Below, piece after piece: positions 29,258 to 38,014 of a DNA stretch of 44,571 bases (within the stretch, counting starts at the first letter, position 1; every line of letters starts with the position of its first letter). The stretch spans positions 1-44,571 of the forward strand of contig NZ_FNCI01000020.1 of the NCBI RefSeq assembly GCF_900100755.1. Direction: 5' to 3'. The notes beneath the pieces are model-generated. The model made no database searches. It was not told where the DNA came from and saw nothing but the letters and a program-made list of their open reading frames with translations. The stretch is from Onishia taeanensis (GTDB taxonomy: Bacteria; Pseudomonadota; Gammaproteobacteria; Pseudomonadales; Halomonadaceae). A program made the position numbers and the translations under genes.

Positions 29258-30175
29258 ATGACCGACGGCCCAATCACTGTTTTCGGCGGCACCGGTTTTC
29301 TGGGCCGGGCCATCACCCGGGAACTACTGGAAGCCGGCCACAGCGTGCGCATTGCCGCCCGATCACCGCACCTGCCTAAAGACATCGATGATGGCGATCC
29401 CATCACGCTTTGCCGCGCGGATATTCAGGATGAGGACAGCGTCGCCCAGGCGCTGGAAGGGGCCAGTGGCGTCGTCAATGCGGTAAGCCTGTATGTGGAA
29501 TCGCGCCGGCTGACGTTTGATTCCATCCACGTCGAGGGAGCCGGCCGCCTGGCCAGGCTCGCCCACGCAGCGGGCATAAGCCGGCTGGTGCATGTATCAG
29601 GAATCGGCGTCGACGAACACTCAGCATCGCCGTATGTGAGCGCCCGCGCCCGGGGCGAAGCGGCCGTGCTCAAGGCCTTCCCCAAGGCCACTTTGCTGCG
29701 TCCCAGCGTCCTGTTCGGGCCCGATGACGCCTTCCTGACGACCTTGGAAAAACTCACTCGCTTGCCAGCGATTCCCCTCTTTGGTCAGGGCGAGGCGCAG
29801 CTACAGCCCGTCCATGTGAAGGATGTCGCCCGCGCGGTAGGAAAAGTGCTGGGGCCACGCCCACCGGCCTGGCGGCTCTTCGAGCTGGGCGGCGAAGACG
29901 CGATGCGCTATCGCGACATCATAAGGCTAGTGATGGCCCACTTACACCGCGACCACCCGCTGGTGCCCATTCCCATGCCGATATGGCGCATGCTGGCCAC
30001 CCTGCTCTCGCCCCTGCCAAGCCCTCCGCTGACTCACGACCAGCTGTCGCTGCTGGCGCAGGACAACATCGTCGGGCCTGATGTCGGTACCTTCACCGAC
30101 CTGGGCATCATCCCCCGCTCGCTGCGCGAAAGTCTGCCCGGCTGTTTGATCCCGCCTGAACCACGACACCACTAG
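29258..30175 (+). CDS. NAD(P)-binding SDR-type protein, NDUFA9-like
   Basis: The protein has about 305 residues. An atypical short-chain-dehydrogenase Rossmann motif lies near the start (VFGGTGFLGRAI). The middle has VHVSGIGVDEHSASPYVSARARGE, where the usual YxxxK catalytic pair is changed to YxxxR, as in complex-I NDUFA9-like and quinone-related members. LRPSVLFGPDDAFL is the conserved block after it. Such proteins often bind NADPH without strong catalysis. The start is ATG 29258 or 29246. It probably forms an operon with the preceding FrnE-type gene. Confidence 0.85.
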   Translation: MTDGPITVFGGTGFLGRAITRELLEAGHSVRIAARSPHLPKDIDDGDPITLCRADIQDEDSVAQALEGASGVVNAVSLYVESRRLTFDSIHVEGAGRLARLAHAAGISRLVHVSGIGVDEHSASPYVSARARGEAAVLKAFPKATLLRPSVLFGPDDAFLTTLEKLTRLPAIPLFGQGEAQLQPVHVKDVARAVGKVLGPRPPAWRLFELGGEDAMRYRDIIRLVMAHLHRDHPLVPIPMPIWRMLATLLSPLPSPPLTHDQLSLLAQDNIVGPDVGTFTDLGIIPRSLRESLPGCLIPPEPRHH

Positions 30176-30271
30176 TTTTCGCCTCGCTTAGGCCGCTCTT
30201 CGATTTTGCTACGCTTTAGATGTGGCTTGTCGCCACGTTTATGCACCAACGGTTCAGGAGGGTGAGCCGTC

Positions 30272-30820
30272 ATGTCGCTTACATCATCAAAAATGATCCG
30301 GCTGGGTCGCCCCATGCCAGTTTTCGATTTAGAGGATGCCCACGGCAAGTCGACCAGTAGCAAGCAGTTCATTGACAGCCCCTTGCTGGTGGCCTTTATC
30401 TGCAATCACTGTCCGTTCGTTAAGCACATCGCCTACGGATTAGCCGACTTCGCGCAGGAGTACCGCGGCCACGGACTGCAGGTCGTCGCCATCAACAGCA
30501 ACGACTTCACCAAACACCCGGCTGACAGCCCGGAGCAGATGATTGAAGAGAAACGCCGCCGCGGCTACACCTTTCCCTATCTGGTCGATAAAACGCAGCG
30601 AGTCGCCTCCGACTTCGATGCCGCCTGCACACCAGACTTTTTCTTGTTCGACCACCACCATCGTTTGGCCTACCACGGCCAATTCGATGCCAGCCGACCC
30701 AGCAAGGATCTGCCAGTCACCGGCAAGGACTTACGAGCGGCCGCCGATTCGGTGCTCGCAGGCACCACCCCGGACCCCGATCAGATGCCCTCGACGGGCT
30801 GTAGCATCAAGTGGAAATAA
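30272..30820 (+). CDS. Thioredoxin-fold AhpC/TSA-like protein
   Basis: The protein has 182 residues. The motif CNHCPFVKH (around residues 50-58) replaces the usual CGPC, as in a common family of redoxin-like cytoplasmic proteins. TPDFFLFDHHHRLAYHGQFD contains the cis-proline. A conserved C-terminal CSIKWK gives a third cysteine. AGGAGGG lies before the ATG. The substrate is unknown; thiol-peroxidase-like or redox-relay roles are usual proposals. Confidence 0.88.
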   Translation: MSLTSSKMIRLGRPMPVFDLEDAHGKSTSSKQFIDSPLLVAFICNHCPFVKHIAYGLADFAQEYRGHGLQVVAINSNDFTKHPADSPEQMIEEKRRRGYTFPYLVDKTQRVASDFDAACTPDFFLFDHHHRLAYHGQFDASRPSKDLPVTGKDLRAAADSVLAGTTPDPDQMPSTGCSIKWK

Positions 30821-30835
30821 ACCCATCGGACCTTG

Positions 30836-31777
30836 CTAGAGTTTCCAAGGCAGCGGCGGCGGCATAAGGGCCTCGCCGTCGTAGTCGGTAATGCTACCGA
30901 AGCGCTCAGCACCGGCTTCCCAGTCCCGCTGCGCCTCCGCGATCTCGGCCTTGCTATGGCCAACGAAGTTCCACCAGATCAGGATCTCCTCATCCAACGG
31001 CTCGCCGCCGATCAGAATGGCCCGACCGCCCGCCGGAAGTGACAGCGTAACGTCCTCACGCCCACGCCCCAGATAGGCCAGTTCATTGACCGCAAAGCTC
31101 TCACCTTCAATGCCAAGCTCACCTACCAGGGGCAATACGCCGTACTCGAAGTCTTCCCGCAGTGAAAGCCGCAGGGTGCTCTGCCCGCGGCTAAAAAGAT
31201 CCACCCCCACCAACGGCGAGAACGCCAGGGTCGGCGCCCGCCGGCCGTCGAGCTCACCTGTGAGCAACGTGAAGGTGACACCCTGCTCTTCCCAAGACGG
31301 CAGTTCGGGATAGTGATCGAAGCGCGGGACGGTGCGTCGATCCGCTTCCGGCAGCGCGATCCATAACTGAGCGGCATGTAGATGTGTCTCGCCGGGCACC
31401 GATTCTTCGGTGTGGCTGATGCCACGGCCCGCCGTCATCAGATTGACCTGGCCAGGGCGAATCACTTGCTGGTTGCCCTGGCTGTCTCGGTGCAAAATCT
31501 CGCCCTCGATCATCCAGGTGAACGTCTGCAAGCCGATGTGGGGGTGGGGACCGACCCGCAATCCGCGGGAATCGCCCTTGAAGACGCTCGGCCCGGCATG
31601 ATCGAGGAAGCACCAGGCCCCTACCAGCCGGCGTTGCCGCGAAGGCAACACGCGGTTGACGGGAATTCCCCCGACATCGGCCGTTCGAGGCCTAACATGC
31701 TGAATCTGATGCTTGCCATCAACGACCGGGCAGTCGCGGGACGACCCCAGGTCGCGGTCTTCAATGGGATTGCTCAT
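30836..31777 (-). CDS. Pirin-family protein
   Basis: This bicupin protein has 313 residues. The N-terminal cupin carries the metal ligands in PHPHIGLQTFTWMIEGE and the later Glu/His of GRGISHTEES. The C-terminal pirin domain includes GGEPLDEEILIWWNFVGHS. Pirins bind Fe, and some act as quercetin dioxygenases or as regulators. AAAGGT lies 6 bases before the start. It is convergent with the thioredoxin-fold gene, only 15 bases away. Confidence 0.93.
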   Translation of the reverse strand: MSNPIEDRDLGSSRDCPVVDGKHQIQHVRPRTADVGGIPVNRVLPSRQRRLVGAWCFLDHAGPSVFKGDSRGLRVGPHPHIGLQTFTWMIEGEILHRDSQGNQQVIRPGQVNLMTAGRGISHTEESVPGETHLHAAQLWIALPEADRRTVPRFDHYPELPSWEEQGVTFTLLTGELDGRRAPTLAFSPLVGVDLFSRGQSTLRLSLREDFEYGVLPLVGELGIEGESFAVNELAYLGRGREDVTLSLPAGGRAILIGGEPLDEEILIWWNFVGHSKAEIAEAQRDWEAGAERFGSITDYDGEALMPPPLPWKL

Positions 31778-32125
31778 GGGTGTACCTTTCGGCTGTCATG
31801 AATGCGGTTAGTTCTGAGCGGGTAGCTAACCCGCAGCGAACCAGCGTGACTCCGCTGAGTGTAGCCCTGCTTCAGGTAGCGTAGTCGGGCAGCCACCAGC
31901 ATGACGCCCAAACGAAAACGCCCGCCCCGGCAAGCCGGGGCGGGCGTTATGTTCGGCCCGTCGCATCCATCAGACTGAAGGATGGACGAAACAGACGCCT
32001 GGGCGGTATGTGAACCGCGTGCTGTGGCCCTTCAGAAGTGGCTCTTCAAAGGTGGCCAGACTGACTCACTATCTGGCCATCACCCTTCAACAATGGCATG
32101 AAGGCCCAAGCGCACGCCCCGAGAT
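31778..32125. other. Intergenic region between the pirin and PEBP genes
   Basis: This 348-base stretch codes for nothing recognisable. It holds a small dyad, GCGGGT-AGCTA-ACCCGC (31818-31834), about 40 bases upstream of the pirin start, possibly an operator. It also holds the PEBP terminator listed separately. Confidence 0.45.
31917..31948 (-). terminator. Terminator after the PEBP gene
   Basis: A perfect 15-bp G+C-rich stem (31917-31931 with 31934-31948) has an AA turn. On the minus strand it is followed by TTCGTTT, as expected for a terminator of the PEBP gene ending at 32126. Nearly the same hairpin occurs at 38482-38510. Confidence 0.8.
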
Positions 32126-32602
32126 TCAACCGCGCCGATAAGTGCCGACCAGGCGGTTCATGCCCAGAATATGCGGCTCGAGCTTGGTCAGCAGCTCGGG
32201 CTGTGTGAGGCCCTCGGGCAGATCGGTGTGCGCATCCAACGCCAGCACCCAGAAGTAGTACAGGTGGTCACCATGGCCTTCCGGCGGCATCGGCCCGCTA
32301 TAGCCGTTCTGGCCGGTATCGTTGACGCCGCTGGTGCCCACCGTCGTCGCCTCGTCCAGCGCAGTGATCTCGGCCGGCAGGTTGTAGAGCAGCCAGTGCA
32401 CGAAACCATAGCTGCCGTTCTGTACCAGCGGCGCATCCGGGTCATGGCAGATTACCGCGAAGCCCTTGGTGCCTTCGGGAGCGTCTTTCCAACTGAGAGC
32501 CGGCGAGACGTTTTCCCCTTCCCCGGTGTGTTTGGCGGGAATGGCCCCGTGGGCTGAGAACGCGGAACTGGTGAGCTGCATGCTCGAAGGTGCAAAGGCC
32601 AT
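32126..32602 (-). CDS. YbhB/YbcL-type PEBP family protein
   Basis: The protein has 158 residues of the phosphatidylethanolamine-binding / Raf-kinase-inhibitor-like family. The two anion-pocket motifs are visible: FAVICHDPDAP and, later, YSGPMPPEGHGDHLYYFWVLALD. There is no signal peptide. AGGAGG lies 8 bases before the ATG. Its cellular role in bacteria is not settled. Confidence 0.93.
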   Translation of the reverse strand: MAFAPSSMQLTSSAFSAHGAIPAKHTGEGENVSPALSWKDAPEGTKGFAVICHDPDAPLVQNGSYGFVHWLLYNLPAEITALDEATTVGTSGVNDTGQNGYSGPMPPEGHGDHLYYFWVLALDAHTDLPEGLTQPELLTKLEPHILGMNRLVGTYRRG

Positions 32603-33098
32603 GAGGGAAACCTCCTGTGGGGTGGATATCGTTGGAAACGAAGTCAGACGTCTTCGCGCATGCGACGCCGCTATATCAGTTCATGATGGTAGCAGATGAC
32701 TTATTCAACCCGTCGCGCAACGCCGAGGCACTATCTAGACAACTCGCCCCGTCTGCGCATGGGCTCGACTCGTGGGCAGCATGGAAGGCATGGATAAGGC
32801 TGCCGAATGAGTGGGCGGGGTGAAGTCAGTGCGACAGGTTAAGTGACAGCAAACGGCCGGGAGACAGGCAGTACCATCTTCCCGTGTTAGCGATGGACGC
32901 TCGACGACTTAGGCTCCCGCCTAATCGCGGCCCTTGAGCGTGGTGACGGCATACTCTGAGGAGCCACGGCTTCTTTTCCGCATGGGATTTTCGCTACCAG
33001 GGTCTAGGTAGCGAAATGTTCATACTGACGGTGGCCCCGGGCGCCAGGGGAAGCAAGAAGGGCCACGGAAACCACCTCAGAGCATGCCCGCGCCCAGC
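32603..33098. other. Gene-free stretch of about 500 bases
   Basis: Small open frames here lack family features and ribosome binding sites. I see no RNA gene, repeat or strong hairpin in it. Confidence 0.45.
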
Positions 33099-33482
33099 CT
33101 AGTTAACGGTATTGCCTTCAATCAGCATGCCATTGCCTTTGATGGTGCCGTCTTGGCGTAACACCATAGAAGGCCCGTCAATGCTGACCTGATAGCAGGT
33201 GGTATCTTCACCGTAGTCGAAGCACATCTCCCCTTCGCGGGTGGTCCAATTGCCTGTATAGCCCTCGCCGTGAATGGTGCCATCCGGCGCATAATATTCG
33301 TTGAAGGCGGAACCCGGGGCGCTCATGCTGCCCTGATAGGAGTGGCCGCTAACGGCAGAGGCGATAGCCTCACCGCTGAGCTTCGTATCAGCGGCCGCTG
33401 AAGCCGATGTCAGCATTGCGGCTGAAAGGAGAACGGCGGACAACGTCGTGAGGATAGGGGCTCGCAGTGGAATTGTATGCAT
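33099..33482 (-). CDS. Small secreted protein, function unknown
   Basis: The protein has 127 residues or slightly fewer. The N-terminus is a clear Sec signal (PLRAPILTTLSAVLLSAAMLT core) with cleavage expected near ASAAA. The mature part looks like a small beta-rich domain with two cysteines, in GEMCFDYGEDTTCYQV. Asp/Gly turns and a W-T-T-R motif recall DUF995-type exported proteins, but that match is loose. The start is placed at ATG 33482, where AGGAAA lies 9 bases upstream; the longer frame to 33611 lacks coding character. Confidence 0.7.
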   Translation of the reverse strand: MHTIPLRAPILTTLSAVLLSAAMLTSASAAADTKLSGEAIASAVSGHSYQGSMSAPGSAFNEYYAPDGTIHGEGYTGNWTTREGEMCFDYGEDTTCYQVSIDGPSMVLRQDGTIKGNGMLIEGNTVN

Positions 33483-34155
33483 GGTGATCATTTCCTCTAT
33501 CTTGTTGAGCCAATGTTTCCAATAAGCTGATGATTCGCAGGAACCTTTGTTATAAACCACCAAGTTCAGCCGGGTTGATCCGCTGAAGGTTTGAGTTGAG
33601 GCTGTGCCCATACGGCGACGAGCAGCGCCTGAAGCACTGTGTCAGGAAACATCATTAGAGTCACCTACCCCCAAGAGCGAGCGGCATCTGCGGTACTAGC
33701 CGATGGTCAGTCACCTTGCCCAATTACTAGCTTTCACGCCGGCATGAGAAGCGATCGCTGAAGATCCTACCGTAGGCTCCCAGCTCTTCCACTAGCTACT
33801 AGCTTCCGTGCTTACTACCGCAGTCATCATGGGAGGAGCAGCATTGGCGATGGGATTTCTATGACGCAAGCGTCGTCTTCAACACGTTCACCGCTGGATC
33901 GCCACTTCTATAGCGGAGGGGATACCTGCGGCCATCTACCCGACAGCGGAACGGCAGCTAGCCGCCCAGCGTATGAGATAGCAGGAGCACTCGCGGTGTG
34001 GCACCGCGAGTGCCCTCTCGCAGGAGAGTGCTGTCCGGGGTCTAGGTGGAAGCCAGACAGTAACAAGGCAATGCCGAGAGCCTGCAGGACTTGCTTTACC
34101 CTAGACGCTTCACCAGAATTCTCGCCCTTTCCCCTTTCCCACTAGGAGACATGCC
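33483..34155. other. Gene-poor accessory stretch with an isolated hairpin
   Basis: About 670 bases without a supported gene. It includes a perfect 12-bp hairpin (GCACTCGCGGTG at 33987-33998 with CACCGCGAGTGC at 34002-34013, loop of 3). The hairpin has no T-tract and is followed by a second small CTCTC/GAGAG stem (34014-34027), so it is more likely a repeat remnant than a terminator. Confidence 0.45.
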
Positions 34156-34479
34156 ATGGAACGCCTTTTCATCTACGGAACGCTTGGCCCCGGCCGCCCC
34201 AACGAACACGTCATGCAGAAGATCGGCGGCACCTGGGAAGCAGGAAGCATCAAAGGCCGGCTCATCGAAGCGGGTTGGGGCGCCGAGATGGGGTTCCCCG
34301 GCTTGGTGCTGGACGACGCCGGCGATGATATCGAAGGCCATGTTTTTGTGTCGGAGAACCTGTCTCAGCATTGGACTGCGCTGGACGACTTTGAAGGGGA
34401 AGAGTACCAACGACAACTGACAACGGTGATACTATCCACGGGTGGCACAACTGAAGCCTACGTATACGCTCTACGCTGA
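34156..34479 (+). CDS. Gamma-glutamylcyclotransferase-like (AIG2) protein
   Basis: The protein has 107 residues with the short cyclotransferase fold. The substrate loop YGTLGPGRPNEH is near the start, and the catalytic Glu candidate lies in LDDFEGEEYQR. Members act on gamma-glutamyl amines or peptides, but many are uncharacterised. AGGAG lies 7 bases before the ATG. It stands alone in a gene-poor region. Confidence 0.85.
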   Translation: MERLFIYGTLGPGRPNEHVMQKIGGTWEAGSIKGRLIEAGWGAEMGFPGLVLDDAGDDIEGHVFVSENLSQHWTALDDFEGEEYQRQLTTVILSTGGTTEAYVYALR

Positions 34480-34538
34480 AGCACTGATCGCATCGCTGAC
34501 ATTCTGTGGGCGCCGGGTCTTCTTCTCGGAGTCTGACA

Positions 34539-34727
34539 CTATCCCGGTGTGTTTTGCTTTAGGTGTCGACGGTACTCATCCAGCGTTTCACCGGTGAGAC
34601 GCCGGAACATCGCGATAAACGCTAAGGCAGTGGCATAGCCTAGATCCACGGCAATGCCTTCGACCTTTGCCCCGGGCCTCCTGACGCAGAGGCGCTGCCT
34701 CCACACCGACAGCGACCTCTGATTCAC
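34539..34727 (-). pseudogene. AraC-family regulator fragment (C-terminal helix-turn-helix)
   Basis: About 60 residues are left. LSVWRQRL and IAVDLGYATALAFIAMFRRLTGETLDEYRRH are the usual AraC DNA-binding segments, of which I quote only the parts. The spacer between them is shorter than in intact proteins and no effector domain is in frame upstream, so this is a decayed remnant. Confidence 0.65.
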
Positions 34728-34742
34728 TGCGCGGTGCGTCTT

Positions 34743-35006
34743 TTACCAGAAGGCTGGATCATTGAACGCCTCGACACACTGCACCGCCCCCTTCAGCGGC
34801 GTTATCTCAGCCTCTGTGAGCGACTGTGCGAGCCAGCCCTCGGGGTATTGCAGCTTAAACGGCACGGGGATAAATGCCTCAGTGACCAGCGCAAAGCCAA
34901 CACGCGAGTAGTCGTTCGGATCACCATAGGTCACAGCGATGTCGATCTCCGCCTCACGCAGCGCCGGCAGAGGGGTAGCTTCTACAGACGCTCCGATCAT
35001 CGGCAA
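34743..35006 (-). pseudogene. Probable LysR effector-domain fragment
   Basis: The frame of 87 residues has LREAEIDIAVTYGDP followed by GFALVTEAFIPV, like the middle of a GcvA-type LysR effector domain, where one expects GEIDLAIRYGD and a later PVCSP. No helix-turn-helix is present. It directly precedes the AraC fragment on the same strand. The identity is tentative. Confidence 0.4.
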
Positions 35007-35127
35007 CCCGACAGCTATCAGTCAAATGAGATCGTTGGTACTTCTCTGATATTAACGCCGCCAACACGCGCAGCTTTGTAGTGGAGGCGAAGCCGCAACG
35101 TAAAAGCTGTCGCCGTGATTGGCCTGG

Positions 35128-35985
35128 TTATATTTCTTCCGAGATGGCACTTTCTTGGCCGCACGAGTTACAACTAAGGACAAATTCTCCCGAATTTTCT
35201 CCACCAACGATATCATAGTCCATGCTCTTGCATTCCGGACACTTGGGTTCGTCATCAAACCCTAAGTATTTAAGGAATAGGTTTTGAATTACAGATACTG
35301 CAGAGCATGTAAAAAGAAGGCATATCTTTGCATCTGGGATATTTTTATTGGGAGAATGCACGACTTCGGAAGACTGGTCCCAGGCCGACTCGATTAAATC
35401 TCTACAGCGTTTGCGGAGATTGCTATTTCGCTTGCCTACTGCATAGATATTGATGACGGCCTTAGCAATACCTTTGAAATCTGCGGACTTCAACCCATGA
35501 TCTTTGAGAAGCTCAGGGTTTCCTTTTGCTAAAACCCCAGCCAGCTCAATGAGACTCTCTCTGCAAGTAAGACCGATAGACTGAATGTCTTCTGGTCCGG
35601 ACACATCGTTTAGCTCAAGTGCCGCACTATTAAGCCTACGGCTTATCGATTTTATGCCATCAATGTCGAGTGGAACTTCGTCGATTACATGTTTGAACGT
35701 CTGATGGTGTCTTGCTTGAAGTCTTTGAGTTATCCCCATATGGAACGAGTAGGCCTCGTCAGCCGAGAAGTAGAACTCGTTCTGCGTATACAGGTTCATA
35801 GGAGCGCTTTCTCCTTCGACAACCCACCAATTGCCACCGCTAGTCCTAATATTCCATACATGAACCTCATGCCCTAAATCATCAAAAGTTTGCTCTACCT
35901 GCATATTTTTGATGTCATCAACATCATTATTTGCAAGGTAAGATGCAATCCTCTGTTCGGCATCTATGCGATATTCAGGTGTCAT
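35128..35985 (-). CDS. AT-rich accessory gene: helical protein with C-terminal zinc ribbon
   Basis: The protein has 285 residues. Base composition is clearly lower in G+C than the neighbours, with AT-type codons, which points to recent transfer. An N-terminal domain of about 90 residues (WNIRTSGGNWWVVEGESAPMN in the middle) is followed by a helical region (residues 100-240) with features such as CRESLIELAGVLAKGN and VVHSPNKNIPDAKICLL, reminiscent of HEPN-like or DUF4145-like helical domains. A zinc ribbon follows with Cys249, Cys252, Cys272 and Cys275. No canonical HEPN RNase motif is seen. I do not recognise the family. A defence-type role is only a guess from context. Confidence 0.7.
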   Translation of the reverse strand: MTPEYRIDAEQRIASYLANNDVDDIKNMQVEQTFDDLGHEVHVWNIRTSGGNWWVVEGESAPMNLYTQNEFYFSADEAYSFHMGITQRLQARHHQTFKHVIDEVPLDIDGIKSISRRLNSAALELNDVSGPEDIQSIGLTCRESLIELAGVLAKGNPELLKDHGLKSADFKGIAKAVINIYAVGKRNSNLRKRCRDLIESAWDQSSEVVHSPNKNIPDAKICLLFTCSAVSVIQNLFLKYLGFDDEPKCPECKSMDYDIVGGENSGEFVLSCNSCGQESAISEEI

Positions 35986-36406
35986 TTTCCTCTACTTTTC
36001 TGATTGCCTTAAATATATAACAGTGATTATACAGAACGCTCGTTTATTGACTTGAACGAGCGAGCGCGTTCAATACTCTTATACTGCCACACCAACCCAT
36101 TGATTTCTCAATGCATTTCTATTTACGCGGCTATATAGCACCAATAAACGTGCCTACTGCCTTTGCCGGCATGTCTGCTTTGGGTCAAAGCCCGAAGGCA
36201 GCTACGAAGCACTTCAAGCGAATATCGGCTTCACCACGCTACCGCCGGGTGAAGCCATTACAGGCAACACCTTCCTGGCAGTCGTGACCGTTTTGGGCAC
36301 GCCCCTTCCTCGGGGAGATAAGCACTTGCACTCCCCCTAACCTACCGTGCCTTAGCGTTGATTTATATGGTGCTTGATTGGAAATAACAGGGCCAGGCTC
36401 GCCGTG
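35986..36406. other. AT-rich intergenic region upstream of the accessory gene
   Basis: The stretch includes an 8-bp dyad, CGCTCGTT (36037-36044) with AACGAGCG (36055-36062), about 50-80 bases before the accessory gene. It may be an operator or a terminator remnant. Around 36190-36330 an open frame without a start exists, but it cannot be matched to a family. Confidence 0.4.
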
Positions 36407-36823
36407 CTAGGCAACATCGTCACTGGGGCCGATCCAACAGAAGGGGTTGTAGGCGACCTCCCACAGATGGCCGTCTGGGTCTGCGAAGTAGCCTGAGTAA
36501 CCGCCCCAGAAGACCTTTTGTGCGGGCTTAACCAGTGTGGCGCCAGCGGCAACTGCCTGGTCGAGAAGCGCATCGACTTCGGCTTCCGAGCCCAGGTTGT
36601 GCGCCAGGGCAACCCCACGAAAGCCGCTGCCTTCGGCTGGCACGCCGGCGTCCTCGGTGAGGGCGTCGCGACCATACAACCCGAGCCAGCTACCGTTAAG
36701 CGGGAAGAAAGCCACACTCGGCGATGATTCCATGCGCGGCAGGCCTAGCCCCTGCTCGTAGAACCGAACCGAACGAGCGATATCGCTCACACCAAGGGTA
36801 ATCATGCTGATTCTGGGGTTCAT
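36407..36823 (-). CDS. VOC-superfamily (glyoxalase/bleomycin-resistance-like) protein
   Basis: The protein has 138 residues with two beta-alpha-beta-beta-beta modules. ISMITLGVSDIARSVRFYEQGLG marks the first module, and FADPDGHLWEVAYNP the second, with the conserved metal-type Glu. AAGGAG lies 9 bases before ATG 36823; an in-frame ATG further upstream has no support. The substrate cannot be predicted for this very broad family. Confidence 0.9.
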   Translation of the reverse strand: MNPRISMITLGVSDIARSVRFYEQGLGLPRMESSPSVAFFPLNGSWLGLYGRDALTEDAGVPAEGSGFRGVALAHNLGSEAEVDALLDQAVAAGATLVKPAQKVFWGGYSGYFADPDGHLWEVAYNPFCWIGPSDDVA

Positions 36824-36944
36824 CTGGACTCGCTCCTTCACCATGGCCTTATGCCGTACCCAAAGCTTGGTTGGCTTGGCGCGGGTGCACAAGCCGGAAG
36901 GTGTGAGCCAGAAAGCCCCTAGCGTGCTTGAGGCGCAAAAAAAC

Positions 36945-36969
36945 GCCTGCCCGGGGAAACCAGGCAGGC
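36945..36969 (-). terminator. Terminator after the GGDEF gene
   Basis: A 10-bp stem with one mismatch (GCCTGCCCGG with CCAGGCAGGC) closes on GGAAA. On the minus strand it is followed by GTTTTTTTG. It ends the diguanylate cyclase transcript. Confidence 0.85.
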
Positions 36970-37015
36970 ATGAATGTTTGGTATGTCGCGTCGCTAACGG
37001 GGGAAGCCTAAGCGC

Positions 37016-38014
37016 TTAACTGCGCGACTGGCTGGGCTCCCACTGCTGGGCTTTATTGGCCCCCTCAGAAACTCGTCTGGCATGGCTTTTGGTATCAGCA
37101 GCAGTGGTATCCGCTGCCACAACGCGATTCTTGCCTCTGCGTTTGGCTTCGTACATCGCATTGTCTGCGCGTTTCAGGGTGTCTTCGTACGAGCGGTCTT
37201 CGGGCAGCATTGTCGCTACCCCGATACTGACGGTGGCGGATACACCCTCATCGATACACAGGCGGCTCAGCTCGCGGTTGAAACACTCGTGTAACCGGTG
37301 GGCAAACTGAACGGCTTGCCCCATTTCAATATTGGGCAGACCGATCACGAACTCGTCCCCACCGAAGCGGCAAGCAATATCGGTTTTCCTTAGCTCTGAG
37401 CGACACACCTTACTGACAGCGACGATGATTTCATCCCCGGCGTAATGCCCCAGGGTGTCATTAACTTTCTTGAGGTTATCGAGGTCAAACATCAGGATGG
37501 AGGTCGGCACCGAGTGCCTTGCAAAGGCTTCGTATAGAAGAGTCAGGTCGAGCTCAAGCCTTCTACGGTTGAAAAGCCCGGTAAGCTGATCGGTGTCGCT
37601 GAGCTCGCGCAGTTGGACTTCCATTTCGTGTCGCTCGGAAATGTTGCTGGCAACCCAGAGCACCACGTCTTCACCGTCAACCTGAAAATCAAGCGCCTGA
37701 ATGCGGCCTTCAAACCAAATGGGCTTCCGGGGGCCTGTCCACTGCAAGCCTCTGACATCGGCGCCGCTTAACTCATATTCTCTAATTAAAAGCCTGTGGG
37801 AATCCAAAGCCAGCTCGATCTGCTGCAAAAACCAGTCTGCTTTGTCTTTTTTCACTATATCGGCAATGTTCTGACCGACGAGCCCAGTCCCATCGTGGTA
37901 GTAACGCGCATCGCGGCCACCGAACACCGCTACGTATTTTCCACTGCGCGACAGTATAAAGACCGGGTCCGGCAGGGCTTCCAGCACAATGCCCATCTGC
38001 TCGATGCTAATCAT
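37016..38014 (-). CDS. PAS-GGDEF diguanylate cyclase
   Basis: The protein has 332 residues. Residues 1-130 form a PAS-type sensor domain (LEALPDPVFILSRSGKYVAVFGG start, LWVASNISERHE at the exit). A GGDEF domain follows from about 135, with DTDQLTGLFNRRRLE at its start. The catalytic motif is GGDEF at 218-222, intact. The inhibitory I-site RxxD is present as RKTD at 209-212, five residues before. It should make cyclic-di-GMP with product feedback. There are no membrane segments. It is a single gene with its own terminator, divergent from nothing close. Confidence 0.95.
   Translation of the reverse strand: MISIEQMGIVLEALPDPVFILSRSGKYVAVFGGRDARYYHDGTGLVGQNIADIVKKDKADWFLQQIELALDSHRLLIREYELSGADVRGLQWTGPRKPIWFEGRIQALDFQVDGEDVVLWVASNISERHEMEVQLRELSDTDQLTGLFNRRRLELDLTLLYEAFARHSVPTSILMFDLDNLKKVNDTLGHYAGDEIIVAVSKVCRSELRKTDIACRFGGDEFVIGLPNIEMGQAVQFAHRLHECFNRELSRLCIDEGVSATVSIGVATMLPEDRSYEDTLKRADNAMYEAKRRGKNRVVAADTTAADTKSHARRVSEGANKAQQWEPSQSRS

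Noticed and set aside
32617-32823. Small open frame of 68 codons after the PEBP gene
   Set aside because: No ribosome binding site, no recognisable domain, and base composition like non-coding flanks.
33861-34145. Open frame of 94 codons before the cyclotransferase gene
   Set aside because: It crosses the hairpin at 33987-34013 and has no domain. The amino-acid make-up is erratic.
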